This document shows positions 36,307-45,451 of a DNA stretch of 64,000 nt, in pieces. Position 1 is the stretch's first letter, and every line of letters starts with the position of its first letter. The position numbers and the translations under genes were made by a program. This stretch comes from UBA6168 sp965222975 (GTDB lineage: Bacteria > Bacteroidota > Bacteroidia > Chitinophagales > Saprospiraceae), in NCBI GenBank assembly GCA_965222975.1, contig CBDCVJ010000077.1, forward strand, positions 1 to 64,000, written 5' to 3'. The notes under the pieces are model-generated. The model was not told the origin of the DNA. It did no database searches and saw only the letters and a program-made list of their open reading frames with translations.

Positions 36307-36915
36307 TCAATAGCGATAATTAAATAATTGGATTTCCTGTTTGTATTTTTTTGCAATGATGCCTTTTTGCTTATTGGTCAACACTTCTCGGTATGGTCGG
36401 CGGTCAGTCCTGTATTGACCTTTCGCTCGCACGCCAAGATCCTCCACAAAAGGAATTTTAAACCTATCAAAAACTTCGCTTAATTCCTCCGAAAGGTTTT
36501 CGTACCTTAGAATTCGATCAACAATAATTTTATTGGGATTTAAAGGCTCGGTGTACATGTGAAAATTCAAACAATTATATCCACCTGCGAGGTATTCATC
36601 AAACGTAATATTTAATGCCTGCCGCTTATTGATGAAATGATAATGCGATAATGCTTTGTCCCATGGGTTTCTTTCCACGCAAAATTTAAAATGATTTTGC
36701 CAAACAGGTTCCGGTATTATACTCCTTATTTTATGCCCTGGCATGTGGTTTTTAAAGCCGGAAAAATTTCTCGGTTGATGCCCTTTTTCTTCAATTCCAA
36801 AAGGGGTCAATACATCATCTTTGCCACAAAAGGGAGACAAATATGTTTCAATGCTCGTACCCGCCGTTTTGCCGGTCTTTATAAAAATAAAGCGATGTTT
36901 ATGTGAAATAATCAT
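36307..36915 (-). CDS. Sulfotransferase family protein (third of three)
   Basis: 202 residues. PAPS 5'-phosphosulfate loop FIFIKTGKTAGTSIETYL at residues 8-25 and 3'-phosphate segment FCVERNPWDKALSHYHF near residue 78. It belongs to the Sulfotransfer_2-like carbohydrate sulfotransferases and is last in the gmd-fcl-GT2-ST-ST-ST operon; only 2 bp separate it from the preceding gene. Acceptor unknown; a fucose- or mannose-derived glycan is likely from context. Confidence 0.85.
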   Translation of the reverse strand: MIISHKHRFIFIKTGKTAGTSIETYLSPFCGKDDVLTPFGIEEKGHQPRNFSGFKNHMPGHKIRSIIPEPVWQNHFKFCVERNPWDKALSHYHFINKRQALNITFDEYLAGGYNCLNFHMYTEPLNPNKIIVDRILRYENLSEELSEVFDRFKIPFVEDLGVRAKGQYRTDRRPYREVLTNKQKGIIAKKYKQEIQLFNYRY

Positions 36916-36917
36916 GG

Positions 36918-37571
36918 CTATTTAAATTGATAATTTCCGAATTCTATTTCGTCTTTGAATTTTAATTCAATCATTTTTTTCAATTCTTCATCATAATAAT
37001 AGGTGTAATGTTTTCTGTTTGATTTATTTCGGTGAGGCAATGGTTCAAAAGGAATGTCAATTATTTGACAGACAGATTTGAAATCTTCGTGGAGATGTTC
37101 GAACCGAATCAAAAAATCAATTTCGCTCAGGGTTGATTTATTTTTTTTGGGTAGAAGTTTCCTGAAAAAATGTCGACTGGGGTATTGGTGGGGTGGGGTA
37201 GTAGTAATATATTCCCCGATGGGTTTTGCCCTATTTAACAGTTTTATAAAGTCATTCCTATTCCACTCAGACACTTTTCGGTTGGGCGAATAATAGAACG
37301 AAACCATCCGCTCCCACGGATTTCTGATGATTGAAAATTTATACAATTGATCATAAATGTATGGTTTGAGTTCCTTCCTATAATCATTCAGTGTTGAGTG
37401 TTTGTGGATATTGTATTTTTCGTTTCTCACTTCGAACCGTTCTATCCCGTCCTGATGATCGGCAACCGTTACTATTTTATCTTCTGAATATTTTCTGAGA
37501 ATATTCTGGACGGAATTGCCCCCTGTTTTTGGAATATGGATGAACAAGAATTTTTTTTGAATCGAAATCAT
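36918..37571 (-). CDS. Sulfotransferase family protein (second of three)
   Basis: 217 residues. PAPS loop FLFIHIPKTGGNSVQNIL at residues 8-25 and 3'-phosphate segment FSIIRNPWERMVSFYYSP near residue 85. The middle and C-terminus differ strongly from its two neighbours, suggesting a different acceptor site rather than recent duplication. Fifth gene of the operon, 36 bp after the previous one. Confidence 0.87.
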   Translation of the reverse strand: MISIQKKFLFIHIPKTGGNSVQNILRKYSEDKIVTVADHQDGIERFEVRNEKYNIHKHSTLNDYRKELKPYIYDQLYKFSIIRNPWERMVSFYYSPNRKVSEWNRNDFIKLLNRAKPIGEYITTTPPHQYPSRHFFRKLLPKKNKSTLSEIDFLIRFEHLHEDFKSVCQIIDIPFEPLPHRNKSNRKHYTYYYDEELKKMIELKFKDEIEFGNYQFK

Positions 37572-37607
37572 TTATAAACATCAATAAGGATTGTATAAAG
37601 AACTGAT

Positions 37608-38138
37608 TTAAAATTTGTAGCCAAAATCTTCAATATCACGATAGTACAAATCGTAAACCAGTTGTGCAGAATAGTCGTCATAATAAACCCTATAATCCGG
37701 ATTCCTATCGGTCTTCCTTTCGTGCATGGAATTATTAAAATGAATTCCAGTCAATTTATATAAATGTTGCAAATCTTCTTTTCTCCGTTCGAATTTGCCA
37801 ATAAAGTCAATACCGTCCGTATTCAGATATTCGTAATAAAATTGTCTTTCCCATTTTGCTGGCCGATAATTATTAATAAAATGCGCTAACCCCTGATTCG
37901 CATAATCTGTTTTGTTCCTAAAATAAGGTTGGTGATAAAGGGAAATAATTCTGTCCCAAGGGTTTCGGACAAAAGAAAAGACAAAGGAATCTTTCCATTT
38001 TTTTTCTCCCACACTTTCCCTCAATTCCAACGCAGATAAATGTTTGTCATTATTGCCCATTTTCATTCCAACAGCTGCTTCGATGCTAGTGCCGCCAGTG
38101 CGGGGTATGTGAATGAAAATGACATCTTGATAAATCAT
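37608..38138 (-). CDS. Sulfotransferase family protein (first of three)
   Basis: 176 residues, short for the family but with both PAPS elements: VIFIHIPRTGGTSIEAAV at residues 6-23 and FSFVRNPWDRIISLYHQP near residue 55. Its ATG overlaps the stop of the upstream GT2 gene by four bases, so sugar transfer and sulfation genes are translationally coupled. Confidence 0.87.
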   Translation of the reverse strand: MIYQDVIFIHIPRTGGTSIEAAVGMKMGNNDKHLSALELRESVGEKKWKDSFVFSFVRNPWDRIISLYHQPYFRNKTDYANQGLAHFINNYRPAKWERQFYYEYLNTDGIDFIGKFERRKEDLQHLYKLTGIHFNNSMHERKTDRNPDYRVYYDDYSAQLVYDLYYRDIEDFGYKF

Positions 38139-38953
38139 AGAGCGATTTTTGGCTTAATACGCTGAAATAAATTCAGGCGTTTTCTGGCTGCATTAACAGG
38201 CGGGTTTTTGACTTTGAAAACAGAAGTTGTGTTTTTAGCAGGATCTATTCCGTCCAGCGGCAAGTATTCCAGATTATTGCTCCGCCATGCAATCAATTCC
38301 CGCTGTCTGGAATATTCGGGAGCTTTTTCAGCAGTGAAGGTATGTTTGGGGTGGTACAATTTCAAAGCAGACTCCCATTGGATAGCCATTCCATAATTGC
38401 GGAAGCGGGTATAAATGTCCTTGCCATTAGCATGAAATCCAGTGGAAAAAATTTCCGTTTGGTCGTAGCCATTTATTTCCAGCATCCATTTTTTCCGTAC
38501 AGTCAGGCAACCGCCATAATTGATTGGATTAGTAATTAGGCATTTCTTTTTTAATTCTGAAAATTTATGGTTTTCAAGTGGAGCATCGTCGACTTCGTTG
38601 TATCGGTAGCCGTATACTACAAGTTTTTCAAAGGCTTGGTGAATTTCCCATGCTTTTTTAACAAAATCGGGTTCGACAATCACATCTGCATCGGGAATAA
38701 TTAATAATTCGCCTTTTGCTTGTTTAATTCCTTCATTAAAACAATAAGAAGAATGGTAAACAGTGTTTTCTTTATTGCCGAGTGAAATAATCTTTAGGTC
38801 TTTTATTTTGTACAAATTAGGATTTGCTTTTTTATAAAATTCGACCCATATAACCTCAAATTCATTTTTTGGAAAATCCTGTTTGGTAAAATATTCTGCG
38901 CCGAAAATATTTTCTCTAAAAGAGCCGTCTACCATGATCACACTAACTTTCAT
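38135..38953 (-). CDS. Family 2 glycosyltransferase
   Basis: 272 residues of GT-A fold. VSVIMVDGSFRENIFGAEYF begins the domain, LLIIPDADVIVEPDF holds the DxD, and NYGGCLTVRKKWMLEINGYDQTE then FHANGKDIYTRFRNYG is a GT7-C-like region. Third gene of the gmd operon, 58 bp after fcl. It may use GDP-fucose, the operon's product (inference). Confidence 0.83.
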   Translation of the reverse strand: MKVSVIMVDGSFRENIFGAEYFTKQDFPKNEFEVIWVEFYKKANPNLYKIKDLKIISLGNKENTVYHSSYCFNEGIKQAKGELLIIPDADVIVEPDFVKKAWEIHQAFEKLVVYGYRYNEVDDAPLENHKFSELKKKCLITNPINYGGCLTVRKKWMLEINGYDQTEIFSTGFHANGKDIYTRFRNYGMAIQWESALKLYHPKHTFTAEKAPEYSRQRELIAWRSNNLEYLPLDGIDPAKNTTSVFKVKNPPVNAARKRLNLFQRIKPKIAL

Positions 38954-39011
38954 ACAAAAAGCAAAATTTATTTAAGCACCCAGACAGAATTAAAGTAATC
39001 TTGTCCATCTA

Positions 39012-39950
39012 CTAATTGGTAATAAATCGTTTTCCCTTAAAATCCTCGTAGGCATCCATTATTCCAGTCTTTAAATTTATCTGGGCATTCCATCCCATGT
39101 TTTTTATTTTTGAAATATCCAACAATTTCCGGGGAGTGCCGTCTGGTTTAGAATGATCGAACACCAACTTTCCCCTATAACCGACTATTTCTTTAATTAA
39201 CAGGGCAAGTCCCCTGATCGTCAAATCTTTACCAGTCCCAATATTCACCAGTTCTGGTTTATCATAATGTTGCATGAGAAAGAAACAGGCATCGGCCAAA
39301 TCATCAACATGCAAAAATTCCCGGCGAGGGTGACCCGTGCCCCACAAGGTTACATCCGGTAGGTTCTTTATTTTGGCTTCATGAAACTTCCGCAGGAGCG
39401 CCGGAAGCACATGCGAATTATTTAAGTCATAATTATCTCCCGGGCCATAAAGGTTGGTCGGCATGACCGAAATAAAATTACAGTCATATTGCGATCGATA
39501 AGCATTGCACATTTCCAGACCAGCTATTTTTGCAATGGCGTAAGGTTGGTTGGTTGGTTCGAGCGCACCCTGTAAGAGATAAGATTCTTTTATAGGCTGG
39601 GGAATGAGGCGGGGATACACACATGACGATCCTAAAAACAACAATTTTATCACCCCAGAAAGGAATGAAGCGTGAATGACATTGTTTTGAATCATCAAAT
39701 TATCATAGATAAATTCTGCCCTATAAGTGTTGTTGGCAAGTATTCCACCGACCTTGGCTGCTGCCAAAAAAACATATTCCGGATGATGTTTTTTAAAGAA
39801 ATCATGGACAGGTGCCTGAAATCTCAAATCCAACTCATCAGAGGTCACAGTCAAAAGGTTTTTGTACCCTTCCTTCTCCAATTTTCGCACGATTGCAGAA
39901 CCTACCAAACCCCTATGTCCAGCTACATATATTTTACTGTTTTTTTCCAA
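39012..39950 (-). CDS. fcl: GDP-L-fucose synthase
   Basis: 312-residue extended SDR that turns GDP-4-keto-6-deoxy-D-mannose into GDP-L-fucose (epimerisation and NADPH reduction). It has the NADP motif VAGHRGLVGSAIVRKLE, FLGSSCVYP with the catalytic Ser, and the YAIAKIAG Tyr-Lys pair. The start is TTG at 39950, because an in-frame TGA lies a few codons upstream and no ATG occurs before the NADP motif. Directly downstream of gmd (50 bp). Confidence 0.93.
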   Translation of the reverse strand: MEKNSKIYVAGHRGLVGSAIVRKLEKEGYKNLLTVTSDELDLRFQAPVHDFFKKHHPEYVFLAAAKVGGILANNTYRAEFIYDNLMIQNNVIHASFLSGVIKLLFLGSSCVYPRLIPQPIKESYLLQGALEPTNQPYAIAKIAGLEMCNAYRSQYDCNFISVMPTNLYGPGDNYDLNNSHVLPALLRKFHEAKIKNLPDVTLWGTGHPRREFLHVDDLADACFFLMQHYDKPELVNIGTGKDLTIRGLALLIKEIVGYRGKLVFDHSKPDGTPRKLLDISKIKNMGWNAQINLKTGIMDAYEDFKGKRFITN

Positions 39951-40000
39951 ATACTTTGAATTAATTCACTTTGATATAGAGGTCTTATTTTAAGACCCAA

Positions 40001-41137
40001 TTATTCATACTCATTATATATGCGAAAACCTTCTCTTTCAAGAACCTGCTCCCGTTTGAATAAATCAAGATCACTCATGACCATCTCGCTGCAGAGTGTT
40101 GGGACATCATATTGCGGAGTCCAACCTAACAGGTTTCGAGCTTTTGAGGCATCCCCAATAAGCAGATCCACCTCTGATTTTCTCATGTACCTTGAATCGA
40201 TTTTTACAACCACACTTCCAATCGGCAAAGAACAGACTTGGCCTACATTGTTAAAAAATTTTGACTGATCGACTTCCGACACCACTCCGAATTCATCCAC
40301 TCCTTTACCTTCAAAAGACAATTCCATTCCCAGCTCCCTGAACGCCATCCGCACAAATTCCCTGACAGTGGTTGTCTTGCCCGTTGCCGCCACCCAATCG
40401 TCAGCGACATCATGCTGAAGAATCCGCCACATCAATTCAACATAATCTTTGGCGTGCCCCCAGTCTCGTCTTGCATTCAGGTTGCCAAGATAAACAACCT
40501 GTTGAAGCCCAAGGGCAATTTTAGCCACCGCGCGAGTAACCTTTCTGGTCAAAAAGGTCTCCCCCCTTAAAGGGCTTTCATGGTTAAATAAAATTCCGTT
40601 ACAGGCAAACATATTATAAGCCTCCCGGTAATTGACCATGATCCAGTAGGCATACAATTTCGCAACCGCATAGGGAGAACGGGGATAAAATGGCGTTTTC
40701 TCAGTCTGAGGTACTTGTTGCACCAGTCCATATAATTCCGAAGTGGACGCTTGGTAAATTTTTGTTTTTTCTGCCAATCCAAGCAAACGAATAGCTTCCA
40801 GGATGCGAAGGGTGCCGATGCCATTGGCATCAGCGGTGTATTCTGGTGTTTCAAAGCTTACTCCCACATGCGACATTGCTCCCAAATTGTAAATTTCATC
40901 TGGCTGCACATCTTGGATGATGCGGATAATATTTGTCGAATCGGTCAGGTCTCCATAATGTAATATCAACCGTCTACCTCTTTCATGGGGATCTTTGTAA
41001 ATATGATCAATTCTTGCTGTGTTAAGGGATGACCCCCGGCGCTTGATGCCGTGTACCACATATCCCTTTTCCAAAAGAAGCTCTGCAAGATAAGCCCCAT
41101 CTTGTCCCGTTATGCCTGTTATTAGTGCTTTTTTCAT
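40001..41137 (-). CDS. gmd: GDP-mannose 4,6-dehydratase
   Basis: 378 residues, full length. This SDR makes GDP-4-keto-6-deoxy-mannose, the precursor of GDP-L-fucose. Motifs: ALITGITGQDGAYLAELLLEKGY, MSHVGVSFETPEYTADAN, ASTSELYG and SPYAVAKLYAYWI, plus FNHESPLRGETFLTRK. First gene of an operon gmd-fcl-GT2-ST-ST-ST on the minus strand; a dyad copy lies 124 bp upstream of its ATG. Confidence 0.96.
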   Translation of the reverse strand: MKKALITGITGQDGAYLAELLLEKGYVVHGIKRRGSSLNTARIDHIYKDPHERGRRLILHYGDLTDSTNIIRIIQDVQPDEIYNLGAMSHVGVSFETPEYTADANGIGTLRILEAIRLLGLAEKTKIYQASTSELYGLVQQVPQTEKTPFYPRSPYAVAKLYAYWIMVNYREAYNMFACNGILFNHESPLRGETFLTRKVTRAVAKIALGLQQVVYLGNLNARRDWGHAKDYVELMWRILQHDVADDWVAATGKTTTVREFVRMAFRELGMELSFEGKGVDEFGVVSEVDQSKFFNNVGQVCSLPIGSVVVKIDSRYMRKSEVDLLIGDASKARNLLGWTPQYDVPTLCSEMVMSDLDLFKREQVLEREGFRIYNEYE

Positions 41138-41427
41138 TAAGGGTTTATTTAAAATAATACCTAATCTATTTCAACCTTCCATGCCAAGACGCCTTAAATA
41201 CCAAGCAAAAAAACAGGCATTCCATTGTTCTTAAAAATTTTCAACATAAAACTTTACTTGATGTGACACAGGATAAAACATATTTACATGAGGGAAAAAT
41301 CAGTCCACCATATTTATTGATAATTTTGTTGATAGCAAGTTTTTCTTAAACCAAAACCTCTTGCAACTGGACCCTACAATCAAGTTGAAAAACTGTCATT
41401 TCCGACCATCATAAATTTTGTTCTTTA
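41138..41427. promoter_or_regulatory. Divergent promoter region of the fucose-sulfation and GT4 operons
   Basis: 290 bp between gmd (minus) and a GT4 gene (plus), with no gene. It holds the dyad copy at 41261-41281 and A/T-rich sequence before both starts. Both operons could be co-regulated from here. Confidence 0.5.
41261..41281 (-). promoter_or_regulatory. Conserved 21-bp dyad, copy 4
   Basis: On the minus strand ATGTT-N11-CACAT, one mismatch from the consensus half-site, with the same 11-base spacing and the shared ATGTTTTA left side. Located 124 bp upstream of gmd. Confidence 0.4.
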
Positions 41428-42528
41428 ATGCGAATCGCCTTTTTAGCAGATCCACTTGACAGGCAATATGGAGGCATTCATATTTACACAAAAGAATTGC
41501 TCAAGGCGCTCTCAAGAATAGATAAGGAAAACGAGTATTTTATATTTAGGAGTGAGGCAAAAGAAGAATTCCATGGAATGAACGAGATAGTTGTACCCTA
41601 TTCAAGGATTCCCGGCTATCCTATTTGGCGATTATTTTTTCAATTGCCAAATATTATCAAAAAAATGGAGATTGACCTTGTGATTGAGCCAGCACATTTC
41701 GGCCCTTTTAATTTACCCAAAAGGATAAAACGGGTAACGGTCATCCATGACTTGACCATGTATTTATTCCCTCAATATCATTTATTCTTTAGCCAATTCA
41801 TCCAACGCATTTTCTTGCCGAGGGTTTTAAGAAAGTCGGATCACATAATTACCAATTCCAAAAACACCATGCAGGATTTAATCCGTTTTTTCCCGCATAC
41901 AAAAGGGAAATCAACTGCAATATTATTGGGAAAAGATGAAATATTCCGCAGAAAAATAGATGAAACTGTTTTGTCGAAACATGGGATAAACAAACCATAT
42001 ATACTATATGTCGGGACATTGGAACCCCGTAAAAACGTAATAGTACTGATAAATGCATTTAATAAATTTAAAAAGGAGTCAGGATTTACCCATCAATTGG
42101 TATTGGTCGGGAAAGAAGGGTGGAAATCGGAACCCATTTTAGAAACAATCAGGCATTCTCCTTATACCGAGGAAATAGCTCGGTTGGGTTATGTTGAAAG
42201 AACGGAGTTGCCTGTTCTTTATAGCATGGCCGAATTATTCGTATATCCCTCCATTTATGAAGGATTTGGATTGCCAATATTGGAAGCAATGGCCTGTGGC
42301 ACAACTGTGTTGACATCCAATGTGTCAAGTCTGCCGGAGGTCGGAAAAAATGCCGTTTTATATTTCTCGCCAAATTCAGAAAAAGAACTTTCTGAATTGT
42401 TAATATCCTCATCCAAAAAGAAGGAAATTCGAAATAAATATAGCGAATTAGGAAAGCATCAGGCTGCTAAATTTACTTGGGGAAAGACAGCAATACATTT
42501 TAAAAAAACAATTGAAAATATTATCTAA
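41428..42528 (+). CDS. Family 4 glycosyltransferase
   Basis: 366 residues, GT-B fold. It has an N-terminal glycine-rich loop region (LADPLDRQYGGIHIYTKELLKAL), VIHDLTMYLFPQYH, the domain-2 opening YVGTLEPRKNVIVLINAF, and the donor-binding EGFGLPILEAMACGTTVLTS with the E-x7-E pair. Retaining transferase, often of mannose. First gene of a plus-strand group, 71 bp before the next gene. Confidence 0.9.
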   Translation: MRIAFLADPLDRQYGGIHIYTKELLKALSRIDKENEYFIFRSEAKEEFHGMNEIVVPYSRIPGYPIWRLFFQLPNIIKKMEIDLVIEPAHFGPFNLPKRIKRVTVIHDLTMYLFPQYHLFFSQFIQRIFLPRVLRKSDHIITNSKNTMQDLIRFFPHTKGKSTAILLGKDEIFRRKIDETVLSKHGINKPYILYVGTLEPRKNVIVLINAFNKFKKESGFTHQLVLVGKEGWKSEPILETIRHSPYTEEIARLGYVERTELPVLYSMAELFVYPSIYEGFGLPILEAMACGTTVLTSNVSSLPEVGKNAVLYFSPNSEKELSELLISSSKKKEIRNKYSELGKHQAAKFTWGKTAIHFKKTIENII

Positions 42529-42599
42529 AATTATAGCCAAACCCTTATTATAATTTAAAAAAAAATAGCATCTTTAAGACTTGTTAATCCACTTGAAAA

Positions 42600-43289
42600 A
42601 TGCCCTTGCACAAGTCGAATATTTTGATCATTTTACCTGCATATAACGAATTATCCGTTATAGAATCTGTTATTTTGGATATAAAAAAATCCGGATACAA
42701 AAATATTTGCGTAATTGACGATGGAAGCACTGACGATACTGGAAAAGTTGCAAAAAAAGCAGGTGCCATTGTACTTACCCACCCTGTTAATAGGGGGGCA
42801 GGTGCTTCTGTACAAACGGGATTGTTATTTGCAAAAAAGAATAATTACAAAATAGCCATAACAATGGACAGCGATGGACAGCATTATATAGAAGATGTTG
42901 AAAAATTATTATATAAAATGACTGTTGAGTCAGCAGATATTGTTGTCGGCAATCGTTTCGGTAATAAGTTAAATGACATTCCAATACGTCGAATAGCTTA
43001 CAACAAAATGGCCAATGCCCTAACGAATGTGTTTTGCAAAAATAACTACTCAGACACCCAATCTGGACTAAGGTTATTCAATCGAAATGCCATAGAAAAC
43101 CTAAAACTAAAAAACAGGGGGTTTGGCTTTTGTAGCGAAATGCTAATTGCGGCAGAACATTGCAGTTTGAATGTGGTTGAAACACCGATCAAAGTAAAAT
43201 ATACAGATTATTCAATGAGTAAAGGGCAAAATCTTTCTATGGGTTTAAGGACTGCCAGAAACATCCTATGGCGGGTGATTTTTCAATAG
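42600..43289 (+). CDS. GT2, dolichyl/polyprenyl-phosphate sugar synthase-like
   Basis: 229 residues, similar to the catalytic domain of dolichol-phosphate mannose synthase: ILIILPAYNELSVIESVI, VIDDGSTDDTGKVAKKAG, NRGAGASVQTGLLFA and ITMDSDGQHYIEDVEKLL. It has no membrane helices of its own; the small DUF2304 protein encoded 20 bp downstream probably anchors or completes it, a common gene pair. It would make a lipid-linked monosaccharide for GT-C enzymes such as those at 11-14 kb (inference). Confidence 0.88.
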   Translation: MPLHKSNILIILPAYNELSVIESVILDIKKSGYKNICVIDDGSTDDTGKVAKKAGAIVLTHPVNRGAGASVQTGLLFAKKNNYKIAITMDSDGQHYIEDVEKLLYKMTVESADIVVGNRFGNKLNDIPIRRIAYNKMANALTNVFCKNNYSDTQSGLRLFNRNAIENLKLKNRGFGFCSEMLIAAEHCSLNVVETPIKVKYTDYSMSKGQNLSMGLRTARNILWRVIFQ

Positions 43290-43309
43290 GGTTTTAAATC
43301 ATTTTCTAT

Positions 43310-43654
43310 ATGGAGATTCGTTATTTCCAAATTATCATACCACTATTCTCCCTGTTTTTGATATTGAGGCAATTACTGGTTTATCGAAAATCAGAATCTA
43401 ATAAGTTTGAGACCATGCTTATCTCTCTTTTTTGGGGGGGCATTCTGATTTTTTCCCTTTTTCCTGATTTTTTTTCCAATCTTATCGCTAAAATATTCGG
43501 CATAAAAAGCAACATCAATGCCGTTATATTTTTTGCGTTAGGACTTTTATTTTACTTCCAATTACAACTATATAAAATGATAAAAAAACAAGATGATGTG
43601 CTTACTGAGATTGCCCGTAAAATAGCCTTGGACAACGCAGAAAAGAAAAAATGA
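43310..43654 (+). CDS. DUF2304 membrane protein
   Basis: 114 residues with three hydrophobic helices (about 4-20, 38-56, 65-83) and a charged C-terminal helix (KMIKKQDDVLTEIARKIALD), matching DUF2304. These proteins are typically encoded next to polyprenyl-phosphate sugar synthases, as here. Confidence 0.85.
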   Translation: MEIRYFQIIIPLFSLFLILRQLLVYRKSESNKFETMLISLFWGGILIFSLFPDFFSNLIAKIFGIKSNINAVIFFALGLLFYFQLQLYKMIKKQDDVLTEIARKIALDNAEKKK

Positions 43655-43672
43655 AATATACGGTGATAATTA

Positions 43673-43855
43673 ATTCTACTTTGACACTTTAAAAAATAAT
43701 CATCTGTTTTCGGGCCGGAGGTTAAGAATCATTCGCAGAAAGGTGTGTTTTTCAAAAAAATTAAAAAAACACACCCCTCTCTACTAGGATATTTCTCTCA
43801 GGCGTGAAAAACAATGAATGATCACGAGCATAATTTTAAAGTGTTAAAGTAGAAT
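43673..43855. repeat. Nested palindrome between DUF2304 and GT4 genes
   Basis: Outer arms ATTCTACTTTGACACTTTAA (from 43673) and its near-complement ending 43855 enclose a second stem GGTGTGTTTTT/AAAAACACACC (43742-43775). The whole 183 bp can fold into a branched hairpin. It separates the GT2-DUF2304 pair from the next GT4 gene. Confidence 0.75.
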
Positions 43856-43886
43856 AAAAAAGTAAATTTTATTTTAATAAGCTTAA

Positions 43887-44978
43887 ATGAAAATATTATT
43901 TGTCCTCGAACACTTCTACCCTTACATCGGAGGGGCAGAAAAATTATTTTATGTCCTGACGACGGAATTAGTGAAGATGGAATATGAAGTGGTGGTGGTG
44001 ACTACCCGATATGAAAAAAAGTTGCCAAAGAAAGAAATTCATAAAGGCGTTAAAATATTCAGGATCAATTGTTGGAACCGCTTTGCTTTTACTTTTTTCA
44101 GTCTGCCAGAAGTTTTAAAGCATGCCAAAAATGCACAATTAATTCATACCACTACCTATAACGCTGCCCTTCCGGCTGTTTTGGCCGGAAGAATATGCAA
44201 CCGACCTGTATACGTAACATTCCACGAGGTTTGGGGCAAGTTGTGGAAAAAGCTCCCGTTTACTTCTTTTATCCAAAAAAATGGATTTTATTATTTCGAA
44301 AAAATATTATTGAGGCTACCTTTCGAAAAATATGTAGCAGTGTCAGAATTCACTAAAAATGAATTAATGAAATATGGAATTCCATGCAATAAAATTGTTC
44401 GGGTATATAATGGTATAAATTACAGTGCTTTTGAAAATTATAAACATACGCCAGGCCAAGTTTTCACTTTCACATATTTTGGCCGACTGGGCATATCGAA
44501 AGGGCTGGACATCCTTCTTCCAGCTGCTGCGAAATTCAGGCAATTGATTCCTGATGCAAAATTTAAATTAATCATACCTAAACAACCGAAAAACCTTTAT
44601 AAAAAAATCACAGGCCTGATAAATGAATATAAGCTTGATTCGTATATCGAACTAAAACATTCCTTGCCCAGAAAAATATTATACCGTGAATTATTAAATT
44701 CATCCTGTGTGGTTATCCCATCCTATAGTGAAGGCTTCTGTTTTGCCGCTGCCGAAACCGTTGCATTAAAAATTCCAATCATTACTTCTCAGAAAGGTGC
44801 TTTAGCAGAAGTAGTAAGCGGGAAATTTATTAAATTTGAGAAAATGGAAATTGACTCTCTGACAAGCGCACTCTTAGAAGCATATAATAATAATTGGACA
44901 AAAACTTCTATCAGACACTTTTATTTAAAAAACACCATTAAAGAATATATAAAGCTTTATACTGAAAAAATAATTTAG
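43887..44978 (+). CDS. Family 4 glycosyltransferase
   Basis: 363-residue GT-B enzyme. N-terminal YPYIGGAEKLFYVLTTEL, VTFHEVWGKLWKKLPF, VYNGINYSAFENY, the second-domain FTYFGRLGISKGLDILLPAA, and the E-x7-E region SEGFCFAAAETVALKIPIIT. Last gene of the plus-strand group. Sugar specificity not deducible. Confidence 0.9.
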   Translation: MKILFVLEHFYPYIGGAEKLFYVLTTELVKMEYEVVVVTTRYEKKLPKKEIHKGVKIFRINCWNRFAFTFFSLPEVLKHAKNAQLIHTTTYNAALPAVLAGRICNRPVYVTFHEVWGKLWKKLPFTSFIQKNGFYYFEKILLRLPFEKYVAVSEFTKNELMKYGIPCNKIVRVYNGINYSAFENYKHTPGQVFTFTYFGRLGISKGLDILLPAAAKFRQLIPDAKFKLIIPKQPKNLYKKITGLINEYKLDSYIELKHSLPRKILYRELLNSSCVVIPSYSEGFCFAAAETVALKIPIITSQKGALAEVVSGKFIKFEKMEIDSLTSALLEAYNNNWTKTSIRHFYLKNTIKEYIKLYTEKII

Positions 44979-45018
44979 CAATAACTATAACCCAATTTTG
45001 TTTTCTGTTCTCTGTTGG

Positions 45019-45227
45019 TATAGAAGTGATTTAAACTTTTTCAAGAAAAGTCCCAGCGGGACAAGGCATGGGTAATAAAAGTGTAAAAACAGCTGTCCGT
45101 GCCGTAGGTACGGAACATATTTGGCAAAACGTTTCGTACCTACGACACGAAGCGCTTTATTCTTGGATTTTTGTTACCGATTTTATGTCCCTCTGGGGCG
45201 AATAAAAAGTTTAAATCGCTTCATATA
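45019..45227. repeat. Large nested palindrome (about 209 bp)
   Basis: Three stems nest: the outer GATTTAAACTTTTT (from 45028) with its complement before 45217; the middle CCCAGCGGGAC (45052-45062) with GTCCCTCTGGGG (45188-45199); the inner CGTGCCGTAGGTACGGA (45099-45115) with TTTCGTACCTACGACACG (45132-45149). The region is non-coding and lies between the convergent GT4 and SprB-type genes. The core sequences resemble intergenic repeats I recall from other Bacteroidota. Confidence 0.8.
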
Positions 45228-45375
45228 TATAAAATAAAAAAATTACCATATTATTTCTTTGTCTTAATAATTTCTGTTTCCGAAAAATAAAATATTCCAT
45301 TCTTAATTTCCTCCTCTTCCTCTTATTTTTATATGTCAATCTAAAATTGTTTTTTTTTAAATGTCTAATAAAAAA

Positions 45376-45403
45376 GCGGTCTTTCCTCTTCAGGAAAGAC
45401 CGC
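45376..45403 (-). terminator. Rho-independent terminator of the SprB-type gene
   Basis: GCGGTCTTTCCT and its exact complement form a 12-bp stem with a 4-base loop, followed on the minus strand by TTTTTTATTA. It lies about 50 bp past the stop of the gene at 45452, the right place and orientation. Confidence 0.85.
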
Positions 45404-45451
45404 AATAAATCAATCTGTGCTTATTTTGTTGAGTTAAGATGTTATAGAATA

